A stretch of DNA of 64,000 bases from JACKJP01 sp050249695 (lineage in GTDB: Bacteria > Pseudomonadota > Alphaproteobacteria > Rhizobiales > Tepidamorphaceae): NCBI GenBank assembly GCA_050249695.1, contig JBFWQA010000001.1, positions 1,282,705 to 1,346,704 of the forward strand, read 5' to 3'. The stretch's first letter is position 1. Each line of letters opens with the position of its first letter. Positions 53,396-62,504 of the stretch are shown piece by piece. The translations under genes were made by a program, and so were the position numbers. The notes under the pieces were generated by a model, which searched no databases, had not been told where the DNA came from, and saw only the letters and a list, made by a program, of their open reading frames with translations.

Positions 53396-53416
53396 CGCGC
53401 CGCGTGGCGCGGCGCG
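53396..53416. terminator. GC-rich dyad between the small genes of the copper-type cluster
   Basis: CGCGCCGCG and CGCGGCGCG pair perfectly around TGG. It lies in the 84-base gap between the secreted His/Cys-rich protein and the small lipoprotein. There is no T-run; a terminator or attenuator role is a guess. Confidence 0.3.
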
Positions 53417-53448
53417 TTCGGCGCATCAAAGCCCCGAAGGGCTATGCG

Positions 53449-53841
53449 TCAGGTTCGTGGCGGTCTTTGGAGCAGGACCTGTGCGCCCGGATTTGCGACC
53501 GTGGCCACGGGCAGGAAGAGGTCTGCCGCGGCAGGTTCGAGCCCTGCGGCATCGAACGATGCCGCCATGGCGGTGTCGCAATGCCCGACGCAACAGTTGG
53601 AATCGAGCATGCCGTCATCCCGGCTGGCCTTGTGGTGCTTGCCGGCAGCGCAATCGGCGGCTTTTTGCATGTGGTGCTGCGCCCCGGAATGTTCATGCGC
53701 GACGGCGGCCGCGACGTGAAGCCCGGCGCCGCTGCTTGCATGCCCTCCCATTGCGTGCGCAACCGAGAACGGCCCCGCGGCAATGGCTACGGCCACGAGC
53801 AGCTTCAGCAGCGCAAGAAAGGGATCCGAGCGAGAAAACAT
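53449..53841 (-). CDS. Secreted His/Cys/Met-rich protein, probable metal binding
   Basis: 130 residues from ATG 53841. A signal peptide ends near AHA (residue 30), and the mature N-terminal half holds many histidines and cysteines: MGGHASSGAGLH, HEHSGAQHHMQKAADCAAGKHHK and DSNCCVGHCDTAM. The end reads LQRPPRT. No family can be named, but the composition and the neighbours fit copper binding or sensing in the periplasm. The ribosome site is weak. Confidence 0.62.
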   Translation of the reverse strand: MFSRSDPFLALLKLLVAVAIAAGPFSVAHAMGGHASSGAGLHVAAAVAHEHSGAQHHMQKAADCAAGKHHKASRDDGMLDSNCCVGHCDTAMAASFDAAGLEPAAADLFLPVATVANPGAQVLLQRPPRT

Positions 53842-53892
53842 GCGGCGGAGAGTTACCGCCAACCAAGGCAAAGTCAAGGTCGCGGCGGCGCG

Positions 53893-53977
53893 TGGTGCGG
53901 ACGGCGGGACTCGAACCCGCACGGCTAACGCCTCCGGATTTTAAGTCCGGTATGTCTACCAGTTCCATCACGTCCGC
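53893..53977 (-). tRNA. tRNA-Leu (anticodon TAA)
   Basis: Read on the minus strand it starts GCGGACGTG, with D-loop ATGGAACTGGTAGAC, an anticodon stem-loop CCGGA-CTTAAAA-TCCGG giving anticodon TAA, a long variable arm (GGCGTTAGCC), the T-loop GGGTTCGAGTCCC and acceptor CGTCCGC, A, then an encoded CCA. The variable arm fits the class II tRNA type. The metal cluster lies at its 3' side. Confidence 0.97.
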
Positions 53978-54078
53978 CTGACGCGGCAATAGGCGGTGCT
54001 TTGCCGGTTTCGTCAACTCCTGCGGCGCCGGTCGCCGCCGTGTGAAACCGGCTTGCCCGCGGATATGCGCCCCGTCTC

Positions 54079-55539
54079 TCAGAAGACCGCCGGCACGATC
54101 AGCATCGCGAGCGCGTAGACCACGGCAATGCCGACAAGGTCGAGCATCGCGCCGGCCTTCAGCATCTCGCCGCTCGTCACCTCGCCCGAGCCGTAGACGA
54201 TGGCGTTCGGCGGGGTCGCGACCGGCAGCATGAAGCCGAGCGACGCCGCAAGGCCGATCGGAACGAGGAATTCCGCCGGCGCAATGCCGAGGCTCGCGGC
54301 GATGGCGCCCGCGACCGGCAGGAAGACCGCGGCCATGGCCGTGTTGCTGGCAAGTTCGCCGAGATAGACGATGGCGATCATCGCCGCGAACACGACCAGC
54401 CCGACCGGCAACGCGCCGAGATCGGCAAAGACGGCCCCGATGGAAGCGGAAAGCCCGCTCTCCTCGATCGCGCCGGCAAGCGCGAGCCCCCCGCCGAACA
54501 GGATGAGCACGTCCCAACGGATGGTCTTTGCCTCTTCCCAGCCAAGAAGCCGCCCTCCTCTGCCGTCGAAGGCGGGGACGATGAAGAGGATCAGCGCAGC
54601 CCCCATGACGATCCCGGCGTCGCCCAGCGCGAAGCCCGGGAACGCGTCCTCGATCACCGGGCGCAGGACGAGAAGCGCGCCCGCCGAAGCGACGATGACG
54701 CCGGTCAGCCGCGCGCTCATCGAAAGCGGTGCGGAAACCGTCGCGACCGGTCGCGCCGGCGCATCGTGCCGCGCCGAATCGAAAGCCGCCCGCCGGAAAA
54801 TCACCCGCGTCAGCAGCAGCCATGCCGCCGGCAGCAGCACCAGCACGACGGGTACGCCAAGCAGCATCCACTGGGCAAAACCGATCCGTATTCCGGCCGT
54901 TTCCTCCATATAGCCGGCCAGAAGCGCGTTCGGCGGCGTGCCGATCAGCGTGCCCATGCCGCCGATGGTCGCCGAGAACGCAATGGCCAGCATGAGGGCC
55001 GGCGCGAAATTGCCGGCAGGCGCGCTGCCTTCCGCCGCGCCCGGCTCGCGTCCCGCCCCCAGCCCATGGATGATCGACTGGCCGATCGGCACCATCACCA
55101 TCGCGGTCGCGGTGTTGCTGATCCACATGGAAAGGAAAGCGGTCGCGGCCATCACGGCGGCGATCGTCCCCCCGGGACCCTTCGGCGCCATCTTTAGGAT
55201 CGCCGTGGCAACGGCGCGGTGCAGGCCCCAGCGCTGCAGCGCCGCCGCGATCAGGAAGCCGCCGAGGATCAGGAAGATGAGCGAATGCGCGTAGGCGGGC
55301 ACCACGGCCTCGATCGGCTGCACGCCGAGCAGCGGCAGCAGCACGACGGGCAGCAACGCGGTCGCCGCCAGCGGGGTGGCCTCCGTCATCCACCATGCGC
55401 CCATCAGCACCGCCAGCGCGGCGACCCGCCACGCCTCGGCGGTAAATCCCTGCGGCGCCGGCACGACGAGGATGGCGACGAACAGCGCGAGGCCGGCGAC
55501 GAGGCCGAGCCGCGCCTTCCGCCCGCCCCGCAATGTCAA
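54079..55539 (-). CDS. SLC13/DASS-type sodium-coupled anion transporter
   Basis: About 486 residues in twelve or so membrane segments. The two SNT motifs of the family are clear: WISNTATAMVMVPIG and ELASNTAMAAVFLP, each followed by a GTPPNA or TPPNAIVY segment. It carries di- or tricarboxylates or sulfate with sodium. A TTG at 55539 overlaps the preceding stop (TTGA); ATGs at 55587 and 55602 would overlap the upstream gene more deeply. Uncertain start, certain family. Confidence 0.9.
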   Translation of the reverse strand: MTLRGGRKARLGLVAGLALFVAILVVPAPQGFTAEAWRVAALAVLMGAWWMTEATPLAATALLPVVLLPLLGVQPIEAVVPAYAHSLIFLILGGFLIAAALQRWGLHRAVATAILKMAPKGPGGTIAAVMAATAFLSMWISNTATAMVMVPIGQSIIHGLGAGREPGAAEGSAPAGNFAPALMLAIAFSATIGGMGTLIGTPPNALLAGYMEETAGIRIGFAQWMLLGVPVVLVLLPAAWLLLTRVIFRRAAFDSARHDAPARPVATVSAPLSMSARLTGVIVASAGALLVLRPVIEDAFPGFALGDAGIVMGAALILFIVPAFDGRGGRLLGWEEAKTIRWDVLILFGGGLALAGAIEESGLSASIGAVFADLGALPVGLVVFAAMIAIVYLGELASNTAMAAVFLPVAGAIAASLGIAPAEFLVPIGLAASLGFMLPVATPPNAIVYGSGEVTSGEMLKAGAMLDLVGIAVVYALAMLIVPAVF

Positions 55540-56039
55540 CCCCGGTCGCCCGAGATCGGCGCCTGGAAGGTGAGGCCCAGATCCCATGGGAAATAGATCC
55601 ACGTATCCTGGCTGACCTCGGTCACGAACGTATCGACCAGCGGCCGGCCCTGCGGCTTGGCGTAGACCGCGGCGAAATGCGCCTTGGGAAGCCGTTCGCG
55701 GACGACCTTCGCCGTCTTGCCGGTATCGGTCAGGTCATCGACGATCAGCACACCTTCGCCCGCGCCGCCCCCCATATTCGCGACCGCATCGGCAACGGGT
55801 TTGAGAACCAGCAGTTCGCCCTGCTTCTGATATTCGTGATAGGAAGCGATGCAGACCGTCTCGATGACCCTGATGCCCAGTTCTCGCGCGACCACGGCCG
55901 CCGGCACCAGACCGCCCCGCGTGATGGAGACGATGGCCTTGAACGGCCCGGCATCGTTCAGCCGCCAGGCAAGCGCCCGCGCGTCACGGTGGAACTGCTC
56001 CCAGGAAACGGGAAACGCCTTCTCGCCCACGTCCGCCAT
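55536..56039 (-). CDS. gpt: Xanthine phosphoribosyltransferase
   Basis: 167 residues. PRPP motif: GEGVLIVDDLTDTGKTAKVVRERL; purine site region: KAIVSITRGGLVPAAVVARELG; C-terminal WIYFPWDL is typical of Gpt. It salvages xanthine and guanine with PRPP. The ATG at 56039 overlaps the upstream stop (TGATG), and a GTG at 56042 is the other choice. Its stop overlaps the SLC13 start. Confidence 0.93.
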   Translation of the reverse strand: MADVGEKAFPVSWEQFHRDARALAWRLNDAGPFKAIVSITRGGLVPAAVVARELGIRVIETVCIASYHEYQKQGELLVLKPVADAVANMGGGAGEGVLIVDDLTDTGKTAKVVRERLPKAHFAAVYAKPQGRPLVDTFVTEVSQDTWIYFPWDLGLTFQAPISGDRG

Positions 56040-56806
56040 CACACCCCCTTCATTCCCGATGCCTGAAGCGCGGTCAGGAAGGCAGCCTTCGCCTCCTCGA
56101 TCCGCGCCATCTCCCGTCCGCGCATCACCACGTCGATGCTGAACTTCCCATCGGCATATTTCGGGTAGCTGCCCATCAGCACATCCGAAAAGAGGCCCTG
56201 CGCCGTACGCAGCGGATCGGCGATATCGCCTTCCTTCACCTCCAGCGGGATCGACAGCGACAGCATTTTGCGGCCGGTCCTGAAATCCTTCGCGGCTGCA
56301 TCGAGCATCGATTGCATGATTGCCGGCACACCGGCCATGACGACGACATTCTCGATACGGAAGCCCGGCGCCCCGCTGACGTCGTTGACGACGAGGCTCG
56401 CGCCGTGCGGGATGCGGGCCATGCGCAACCGCGCCTCGTTGAGATTGCCCTTGCCGACGCGCGCCTCGATCAGCCTGACGGCTTCCGGATGATGGCTGAT
56501 CCCGACCCCGAACGCCCTGGCGACGGCGTCGGCGGTGATGTCGTCATGCGTGGGGCCGATGCCGCCGGTGGTCAGCACATAGTCATATCGCGACCGCAGC
56601 GCATTCAGGGCGGAGACAATCTCGTCCTGCTCGTCGGGAACGATCCGCACTTCCTTCAGATCGATGCCGATCGCCGTCAGGAAGTCGGCGATATAGCCGA
56701 TATTTTTGTCCTTGGTGCGACCTGAGAGGATCTCGTCGCCGATGACCAGCACCGCGGCGGTCACTTCGCCTTGTGCCTGGTTGTCCTGACTCGCCGCTGC
56801 GCTCAT
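56039..56806 (-). CDS. CinA N-terminal (molybdopterin-binding) domain protein
   Basis: 255 residues from ATG 56806. The domain motifs LVIGDEILSGRTKDKNIGYIADFL and YVLTTGGIGPTHDDITADAVA place it with MoaB/CinA-N; the C-terminal PncC nicotinamide deamidase domain of full CinA is absent. Such short forms hydrolyse ADP-ribose or NADP-type compounds in some cases. It heads a run of three overlapping genes (this, gpt, SLC13). Confidence 0.9.
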   Translation of the reverse strand: MSAAASQDNQAQGEVTAAVLVIGDEILSGRTKDKNIGYIADFLTAIGIDLKEVRIVPDEQDEIVSALNALRSRYDYVLTTGGIGPTHDDITADAVARAFGVGISHHPEAVRLIEARVGKGNLNEARLRMARIPHGASLVVNDVSGAPGFRIENVVVMAGVPAIMQSMLDAAAKDFRTGRKMLSLSIPLEVKEGDIADPLRTAQGLFSDVLMGSYPKYADGKFSIDVVMRGREMARIEEAKAAFLTALQASGMKGV

Positions 56807-57126
56807 GGGCCCGTCTTTCGCATTGCGTCCGGTCGGACTTCGATAGACCAGCCGAGGCCGTTGCCGCAAGCGCCGTGCGGCGCGTCCGGGATCGCTTCTG
56901 CTTGCGGCCATCGCACACGCGTCATTGGTTCATCCCTCTGTCATGCGCCCGCGCTAGTTGGTGAACAGCCGGGCCGCGCCGGAAACGAATCCTGACCAAG
57001 GGGGTTCGTACGTATCCGGTCGAACCGGCGGCAACTTGGATTTTTTTTGGCACGCAAGCTTGTTGCAGCAGCCCGTCGCTTCACCGTGGCGGGCGGCGGC
57101 GGAGCTTTTTCGCAATCGAGGACCCG
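56807..57126. other. Divergent intergenic region before the phosphoesterase operon
   Basis: 320 bases without a gene. A run of eight T residues (TTGGATTTTTTTTGG near 57039) stands out from the GC-rich background and may be part of a promoter. GAGG precedes the ATG at 57127. No clear repeat was seen. Confidence 0.35.
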
Positions 57127-57984
57127 ATGCACAGCCACACGACTTTCGTCCATCTGACCGACCTCCATATCGCTGATCCGGAAGTTCCCGATGAGGGACT
57201 CCATTCGGACACGACGACTACGCTGACCAGGATCCTGTCACAGGTGAAACTGCTTCATCCGCAGCCCCGGTTCATTGTCGTGAGCGGAGATCTGACGAAT
57301 CGCGGCGACGAGGGATCGTACCGCGAGTTGCAGAGGATTCTTGGCGAAGCCTCGCTCGACACCCCCCTCATTCTCGCGCTTGGAAATCATGACGAGCGTG
57401 AAGGCTTCTATCGCGTGATGCTTGATCGCGAAACGGACCTCGAAGCCCCGTTTTTCCATGACCGGGTCATCGACGGCATCCACATCATCACGCTCGATTC
57501 AAGCACACCCGGAGAAATCGGCGGATCGATCGAGCCCGAGCAGTTCGACTGGCTGGAAGAACGTCTTGCCGCCCACCCAGATCTGCCGAAATTGCTCGTC
57601 GTTCATCACGCGCCCTCTCTCGACGAAGACGATCTGGACGGGGAGTGGGAGGCCATTTCCTGCGAAGACACGATCAGGCTTCGCCAATTGCTCAACGGCC
57701 ACGATGTCATCGGCATCCTTTCGGGTCATATTCACCACGATCGGGTCTCGCACTGGTACGGCATCCCGGTGGTGGTCGGCATCGGCCAGCACACAGCCGC
57801 TGACCCGCTTTATCTTCATGATCGCCTGCGGATGGTCTCCGGCGCGAGCTTTGCGGTGGGAACGATCCGACCCTCCGGCATGACCGTTTCCTTCGTCCCC
57901 CAAGCTTCCGACCGCCGCGAGCTGTGCACCTACACCTACGAAGAAATCCGCTCGAAGTTCCAGGCACCTGAAGCCGCCGAGTAA
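57127..57984 (+). CDS. Metallophosphoesterase (phosphodiesterase-like)
   Basis: 285 residues. The calcineurin-type metal motifs are complete: Asp12 and His14 in HLTDLHIAD, FIVVSGDLTNRGDE, ILALGNHDERE, LLVVHHAPSL and ILSGHIHHDRV. The order and length match the CpdA/GpdQ group, which cuts cyclic nucleotides or glycerophosphodiesters. No signal peptide is seen, so it acts in the cytoplasm. It heads an operon with a complete ABC importer of the glycerol-3-phosphate/sugar type. Confidence 0.9.
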   Translation: MHSHTTFVHLTDLHIADPEVPDEGLHSDTTTTLTRILSQVKLLHPQPRFIVVSGDLTNRGDEGSYRELQRILGEASLDTPLILALGNHDEREGFYRVMLDRETDLEAPFFHDRVIDGIHIITLDSSTPGEIGGSIEPEQFDWLEERLAAHPDLPKLLVVHHAPSLDEDDLDGEWEAISCEDTIRLRQLLNGHDVIGILSGHIHHDRVSHWYGIPVVVGIGQHTAADPLYLHDRLRMVSGASFAVGTIRPSGMTVSFVPQASDRRELCTYTYEEIRSKFQAPEAAE

Positions 57985-58033
57985 GGGGCGCGCATCACCT
58001 GCCCGCCACCCCGGAGAAATCCGGAACAAGAAG

Positions 58034-58046
58034 CTCCTGAAAGGAG
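58034..58046 (+). promoter_or_regulatory. Hairpin over the ribosome site of the binding-protein gene
   Basis: CTCCT (58034-58038) can pair with AGGAG (58042-58046), the Shine-Dalgarno sequence of the gene at 58054, around a GAA loop. The stem is short; a translational control role is possible but unproven. Confidence 0.35.
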
Positions 58047-58053
58047 AAACAGA

Positions 58054-59370
58054 ATGTCCCGATATACAATCGCCGCGACCGCCGTACTCGCAGCGCTGGC
58101 GTTCGCCAATCCGGCCGTCGGCATCGCCGACCAGATGGCGGACAAGATCACCACACCCGTGACCATCTCATTCTACAACTACAACCTCGCCTCCGCCGGC
58201 ATCGGCGCGGAAGGCACCAAGAAGCTGATCGCCGAGTTCGAAGCCGCTCACCCCGATATCAACGTCGAGGGAGTCGCGGTGAGCTCGCGGGAGATGACGT
58301 CGCGCATCCAGGCCGACGTCGCTGTCGGCCGGAGTCCGGACGTGGCGCAAGTCGTCTTCGACGGACTCGCCTTCGTTGCCGACAATCTCGGTGCACAGCC
58401 GCTCGAAAAGATCGTCCCGGAGGCCGAACTCAAGGCGCATCTGGAAGGCATGGTGCCCAATGGTCTGGAACTTGGCCGGCTCGATGGCCGGACCTATGCG
58501 TTGGCCTACACCTTCTCCACGCCGATCCTGTTCTACAACGCCGACCTGTTCCGCGCCGCCGGCCTCGACCCGGACAAGCCGCCGCGCAATTGGGCTGAAA
58601 TCAAGCAGGCCGCGCTCACCGTGCAGGAGAAGACCGAAGCGCGTGGCTTCTCGACCGGCATGATCGGTGCCGCAGCGCAGGGCTTCGACTGGCTGTTTCA
58701 GAGCGTCATTCTCTCCAATGGCGGGCGTGTCCTGTCGAAGGACCGTGCAAGGCTGACTTTCGCCGATGCTCCGGCGGTTGAGGCGGTGCAGATGCTGCGC
58801 GATCTGGAGGACGCCAACATCCTGCGCAACGAACCCGCCGGCGCCGGATTGGAACTTATGAATGCCGGGCGCGTGGCCATGTTCCTCAATACTTCCGCCT
58901 ACCAGCGCGCACTCGTCGGCGGCGCCAAGGGCAAGTACGAGTTGCGTGCAGCTCCTATGCCCGGCTTCGGCAACCGGGAACCCGCGCCCACCAATTCCGG
59001 TAGCGGCCTCGTCATCTTCAGCCAGGATCCGGTCAAGCAGCGCGCGGCATGGGAACTGATGAAGTTCCTGACGTCCAAGCGCGGTTACACGATCATCACG
59101 TCGGAGATCGGCTATCTGCCGCTGCGGCCTGACATCGTCGACGACGCGGAATACCTGGCCGGCTGGGTCAAGGAAAACCCGCTGGTGCGTCCCAATCTCG
59201 AGCAACTGGGGCGCCTGCAGCCGTGGGCGGCGTTTCCGGGGCCGAACTACCGGCAAATCCTCCAGACCATGCTCGAAGCCGTGGAGACGGCCGTCTTCAG
59301 CAACGCCGACGTGGAGAAGACCCTGAAAGACGCACAGTCGCGCGCCCAGGGGCTGATGCCGAACAGCTGA
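58054..59370 (+). CDS. ABC transporter substrate-binding protein (UgpB-like)
   Basis: 438 residues with a signal peptide (to about GIA-DQMAD). Family features: FYNYNLASAGIGAEGTKKLIAEFEAAHPDINVE, LAYTFSTPILFYNADLFRAAGLDPDKPPRNWAEIKQAA and PTNSGSGLVIFSQDPVKQRAAWELMKFLTS. This is the type of UgpB and other carbohydrate-binding proteins. It lies 69 bases after the phosphoesterase gene. The substrate cannot be read, but the phosphoesterase suggests a phosphorylated polyol or phosphodiester. Confidence 0.9.
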   Translation: MSRYTIAATAVLAALAFANPAVGIADQMADKITTPVTISFYNYNLASAGIGAEGTKKLIAEFEAAHPDINVEGVAVSSREMTSRIQADVAVGRSPDVAQVVFDGLAFVADNLGAQPLEKIVPEAELKAHLEGMVPNGLELGRLDGRTYALAYTFSTPILFYNADLFRAAGLDPDKPPRNWAEIKQAALTVQEKTEARGFSTGMIGAAAQGFDWLFQSVILSNGGRVLSKDRARLTFADAPAVEAVQMLRDLEDANILRNEPAGAGLELMNAGRVAMFLNTSAYQRALVGGAKGKYELRAAPMPGFGNREPAPTNSGSGLVIFSQDPVKQRAAWELMKFLTSKRGYTIITSEIGYLPLRPDIVDDAEYLAGWVKENPLVRPNLEQLGRLQPWAAFPGPNYRQILQTMLEAVETAVFSNADVEKTLKDAQSRAQGLMPNS

Positions 59371-59432
59371 CACGAACAACCCGCAGCCGCCGGCCGACAC
59401 CGTGGCCGGCGGCACCTGAATGGGAGACACGA

Positions 59433-60374
59433 ATGACCGCTCTGCCCACCGCAGGCGTCGCCGGGAAGTTGGAAGTAACGGCGCGGATGCGGCGTCGCGC
59501 ACGGCGGCTTCTGCCCTGGCTCTACGTCCTGCCGGCGGCGGCAACTTTCGTCGTCTGGATTTACGAGCCGCTGCTGCGCGCTCTTTGGCTCAGCTTCCAC
59601 CAGTGGAACCTCCTGCCGACGGCGCCGCTGAACTGGGTCGGGCTGGCGAACTACGAAAACATCTTCGCGTTGCCGAAAATGTGGCAGGCCCTCGGTAATA
59701 CCGGCATCTACCTTGTCGGTCTGCTTCCGCTCGCCGTGCTCATTCCGCTCGCCATCGCCATCTACACCCAGGATCTTCCGCCCCGATCCCGAAACGTCTA
59801 TCGGGCGCTGATATTCGTGCCGATGATCATCGCGCCGGTTGTTGCCGCAGCCGTGTGGCGCTGGCTGCTCGACCCCGACTACGGTCTCGTAAATTCGGGC
59901 ATCCGATCGCTTGGCGCCGAGCCGGTCGGCTTCCTCACCGATCCCGACGTAGCCATCTGGACCATCATCTTCATCACCGGCTGGAAGCTGATGGGCTTTT
60001 CCACACTCATTCTTTCTGCCGCCAACGCCAATATCGACCGTTCCCTGATCGAAGCTGCCCGCATGGACGGCGCCTCGCGGTGGCATATCATCCGCGATAT
60101 CCGCCTGCCGCTGCTGTCGCCGGCGATTCTGCTTCTGGTGATGATGGTCATCCTGCTCGGCGCGCAGTGGAGCTTTTCCTATATCCACGTGCTGACCGGC
60201 GGGGGTCCGCTCGGCACGACAACCAACATCTACTACCTGCTTTGGGACTTCGGTTTCTCCAGCCTCTCGGTCGGCTGGAGCTCGGCCGCCGCCGTTGTCC
60301 TGTTCCTCGGGTTTTCCGCTTTCGCCTTCATACTCTTCCGGCTCATCGACAGGTTTTCCTTCTATGACAACTGA
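59433..60374 (+). CDS. ABC transporter permease (UgpA-like)
   Basis: 313 residues with six membrane segments. The EAA loop reads IEAARMDGASRWHIIRDIRLPLLSPAILLL. The start at ATG 59433 has GGGAG upstream. Together with the next gene it forms the membrane channel of the importer. Confidence 0.93.
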   Translation: MTALPTAGVAGKLEVTARMRRRARRLLPWLYVLPAAATFVVWIYEPLLRALWLSFHQWNLLPTAPLNWVGLANYENIFALPKMWQALGNTGIYLVGLLPLAVLIPLAIAIYTQDLPPRSRNVYRALIFVPMIIAPVVAAAVWRWLLDPDYGLVNSGIRSLGAEPVGFLTDPDVAIWTIIFITGWKLMGFSTLILSAANANIDRSLIEAARMDGASRWHIIRDIRLPLLSPAILLLVMMVILLGAQWSFSYIHVLTGGGPLGTTTNIYYLLWDFGFSSLSVGWSSAAAVVLFLGFSAFAFILFRLIDRFSFYDN

Positions 60375-61236
60375 TTTGCTCATCGGCGGGGATGTCGTGC
60401 GTCCACGGCCGTGGGCAGACCGCTTCGCCGGCGTCGGCGAAGCCTCCATCGGTCACGTCCTGATGCTGGCCCTGTCGATCCTCTGCATGTTCCCCGTCTA
60501 CTGGATGATCATCACTTCGCTGCGGCCCGAAAACGAAATCTTGGAGACGGCTCTATGGCCGAGCAGCGCATCGCTGGAAAACTATGCCTACGCGATTTCG
60601 GCGATCCCCGTGGCTTCGATGCTGCTCAACACTTTCATTGTGGCGCTGTCGGTCACGCTGATTCAGCTCTTTACAGGCCTTCTCGCGGCCTACGCATTCG
60701 CGCGCTGGCGCTTCCGTTTCGACAAGATGGTCTATGCGCTCGTAGCCCTCACCTGGCTGGTGCCGCTCCAGGTCGTGATGATCCCCAACTATCTGCTCGT
60801 GGCCCGGCTCGGCATGCTCGACACCGTCGCCGCGCTCGTGCTGCCGCACTTCGCATCAGCCTTCGCGATCCTGCTGCTGACGCAATCGATGCGGGCGTTT
60901 CCCCGCGAGGTGATCGAAGCGGCGCGGATGGACGGGGCCGGTGCGTGGCGCATCCTCTGGCAGGTGTTGGTGCCCAACCTTCGCGGCACGATCGCTTCGC
61001 TCGCAATCCTCATCTTCATTTCCACATGGAACGAATATTTCTGGCCGCTGCTGCTGTCGCGTTCAGCGGAGAACAGCGTCATCCAGATCGGCATCCAGAT
61101 GTTCATGACGCAGGAGGGCACACAGTGGGGGCCGCTTATGGCGGCCTCGACCATGGCGAGCCTCCCCATCCTCCTGATTTACGTCGTCCTGCAACGGCAG
61201 GTCGTCCAGTCCTTCATGAAGTCCGGTTTGCGTTGA
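60364..61236 (+). CDS. ABC transporter permease (UgpE-like)
   Basis: 290 residues. Six membrane segments and the EAA loop VIEAARMDGAGAWRILWQVLVPNLRGTIASLAILIFISTWNEYFWPL. The ATG at 60364 overlaps the upstream stop by 11 bases, so the two permeases are translationally coupled. Confidence 0.93.
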   Translation: MTTDLLIGGDVVRPRPWADRFAGVGEASIGHVLMLALSILCMFPVYWMIITSLRPENEILETALWPSSASLENYAYAISAIPVASMLLNTFIVALSVTLIQLFTGLLAAYAFARWRFRFDKMVYALVALTWLVPLQVVMIPNYLLVARLGMLDTVAALVLPHFASAFAILLLTQSMRAFPREVIEAARMDGAGAWRILWQVLVPNLRGTIASLAILIFISTWNEYFWPLLLSRSAENSVIQIGIQMFMTQEGTQWGPLMAASTMASLPILLIYVVLQRQVVQSFMKSGLR

Positions 61237-61293
61237 AATGCGGGCCGACACGCCCATGAGAGCATACACCGTTCAAGACAGGGGAACTCCACA

Positions 61294-62427
61294 ATGGCCG
61301 ACGTGAAGATTGCTGGCGTGCGCAAAGCTTATGACGGCAAGGAGGTCGTCCACGGGATCGATCTCGAGTTCGATGACGGCGAATTCATCGTCATCGTCGG
61401 CCCGTCGGGATGCGGCAAATCAACCCTGCTGCGCATGATCGCCGGTCTGGAGGACATCACAGGGGGAACGATTGCTATCGCCGGGACGGTGATCAACGAT
61501 GTGGATCCCGTCGATCGGGGCTGCGCGATGGTCTTCCAGAACTACGCCCTCTACCCGCATATGACCGTGGCGGAAAACATCGGCTATCCGCTACGGATCG
61601 CCCGTCGTCCGAAAGTTGAACGACTGCGCAAGGTTCAGGACACGGCGGCAACCCTAGGCCTCGAGGAATATCTGGACCGCCGCCCGGCGCAGTTGTCCGG
61701 CGGCCAGCGCCAACGTGTCGCGATGGGGCGCGCGATCGTCCGCGAACCGCGCCTGTTCCTGTTCGACGAGCCCCTGTCGAACCTTGACGCGCGGCTGCGG
61801 GTGCAGATGCGCGTGGAGATACGCCGGCTGCACAAGAAGTTGCGGGCGACCTCGGTGTTCGTCACGCACGATCAGGTCGAGGCGATGACTCTCGCCGACC
61901 GGCTGGTGGTGATGAACGGCGGCTATGTGGAACAGGTGGGACGTCCCGCCGATGTGTACGCGGCGCCCGCATCCACCTTCGTGGCGGGCTTTCTGGGTGC
62001 GCCGCCGATGAACCTCTTCGATGCCTCGGTCATCGCCCCGCAGCGGCTGGCGCTTGCCGGGGCGGCGCCGTTCGAAATTGACATGCCCGGGCTGGCCCTC
62101 GCGGAAGGAAGCCGCGTCACCCTCGGCGCGCGCCCTGAGGATTTGACGCTTGCGCCGCCTGACCGTCCCGGCCTGCCGGCGAAGGTGGATCTCATCGAAG
62201 AACTCGGTGGCAGCCGCGTCGTCTACTGTTTCGCAGGTAACGCCGAGGTGGCCGTCATTGCCGGACGCGAGCAAGGCATCGCCGTCAACAGTCCCGTGGC
62301 GGTGGCATTCGACAGCGAACGCCTCCACCTTTTCGACAGTGCGTCGGGCCGTCGCATCGACTACGACCGGCCGCCCCCGGCGGTGGCGCGTCTCGAAATT
62401 GAGAGGCGCGCGCTGGCCGGTGGCTGA
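61294..62427 (+). CDS. ABC transporter ATP-binding protein (UgpC/MalK-like)
   Basis: 377 residues. Walker A GPSGCGKSTLLRMIAGLE, signature LSGGQRQRVAMGRAI, Walker B LFLFDEPLSNLDARLR and the switch His in FVTHDQVEAMTLADRL are all present. The C-terminal OB/TOBE domain begins near 240 (FLGAPPMNLF). It supplies energy for the importer formed with the preceding genes. AGGGGAA precedes the ATG. Confidence 0.95.
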   Translation: MADVKIAGVRKAYDGKEVVHGIDLEFDDGEFIVIVGPSGCGKSTLLRMIAGLEDITGGTIAIAGTVINDVDPVDRGCAMVFQNYALYPHMTVAENIGYPLRIARRPKVERLRKVQDTAATLGLEEYLDRRPAQLSGGQRQRVAMGRAIVREPRLFLFDEPLSNLDARLRVQMRVEIRRLHKKLRATSVFVTHDQVEAMTLADRLVVMNGGYVEQVGRPADVYAAPASTFVAGFLGAPPMNLFDASVIAPQRLALAGAAPFEIDMPGLALAEGSRVTLGARPEDLTLAPPDRPGLPAKVDLIEELGGSRVVYCFAGNAEVAVIAGREQGIAVNSPVAVAFDSERLHLFDSASGRRIDYDRPPPAVARLEIERRALAGG

Positions 62428-62504
62428 AGAACGACCAGAGGCCCGAGCGGGGCGCATGACCGTCATGGATTGACGCCGGCGCCCGGACATACGATTTAGG
62501 GCGC

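Noticed and set aside
53893..53977. Direct repeat of the tRNA-Leu 3' end as an attachment site
   Set aside because: No second copy of GCGGGACTCGAACCC was found elsewhere in the window, so island integration at this tRNA remains unproven.
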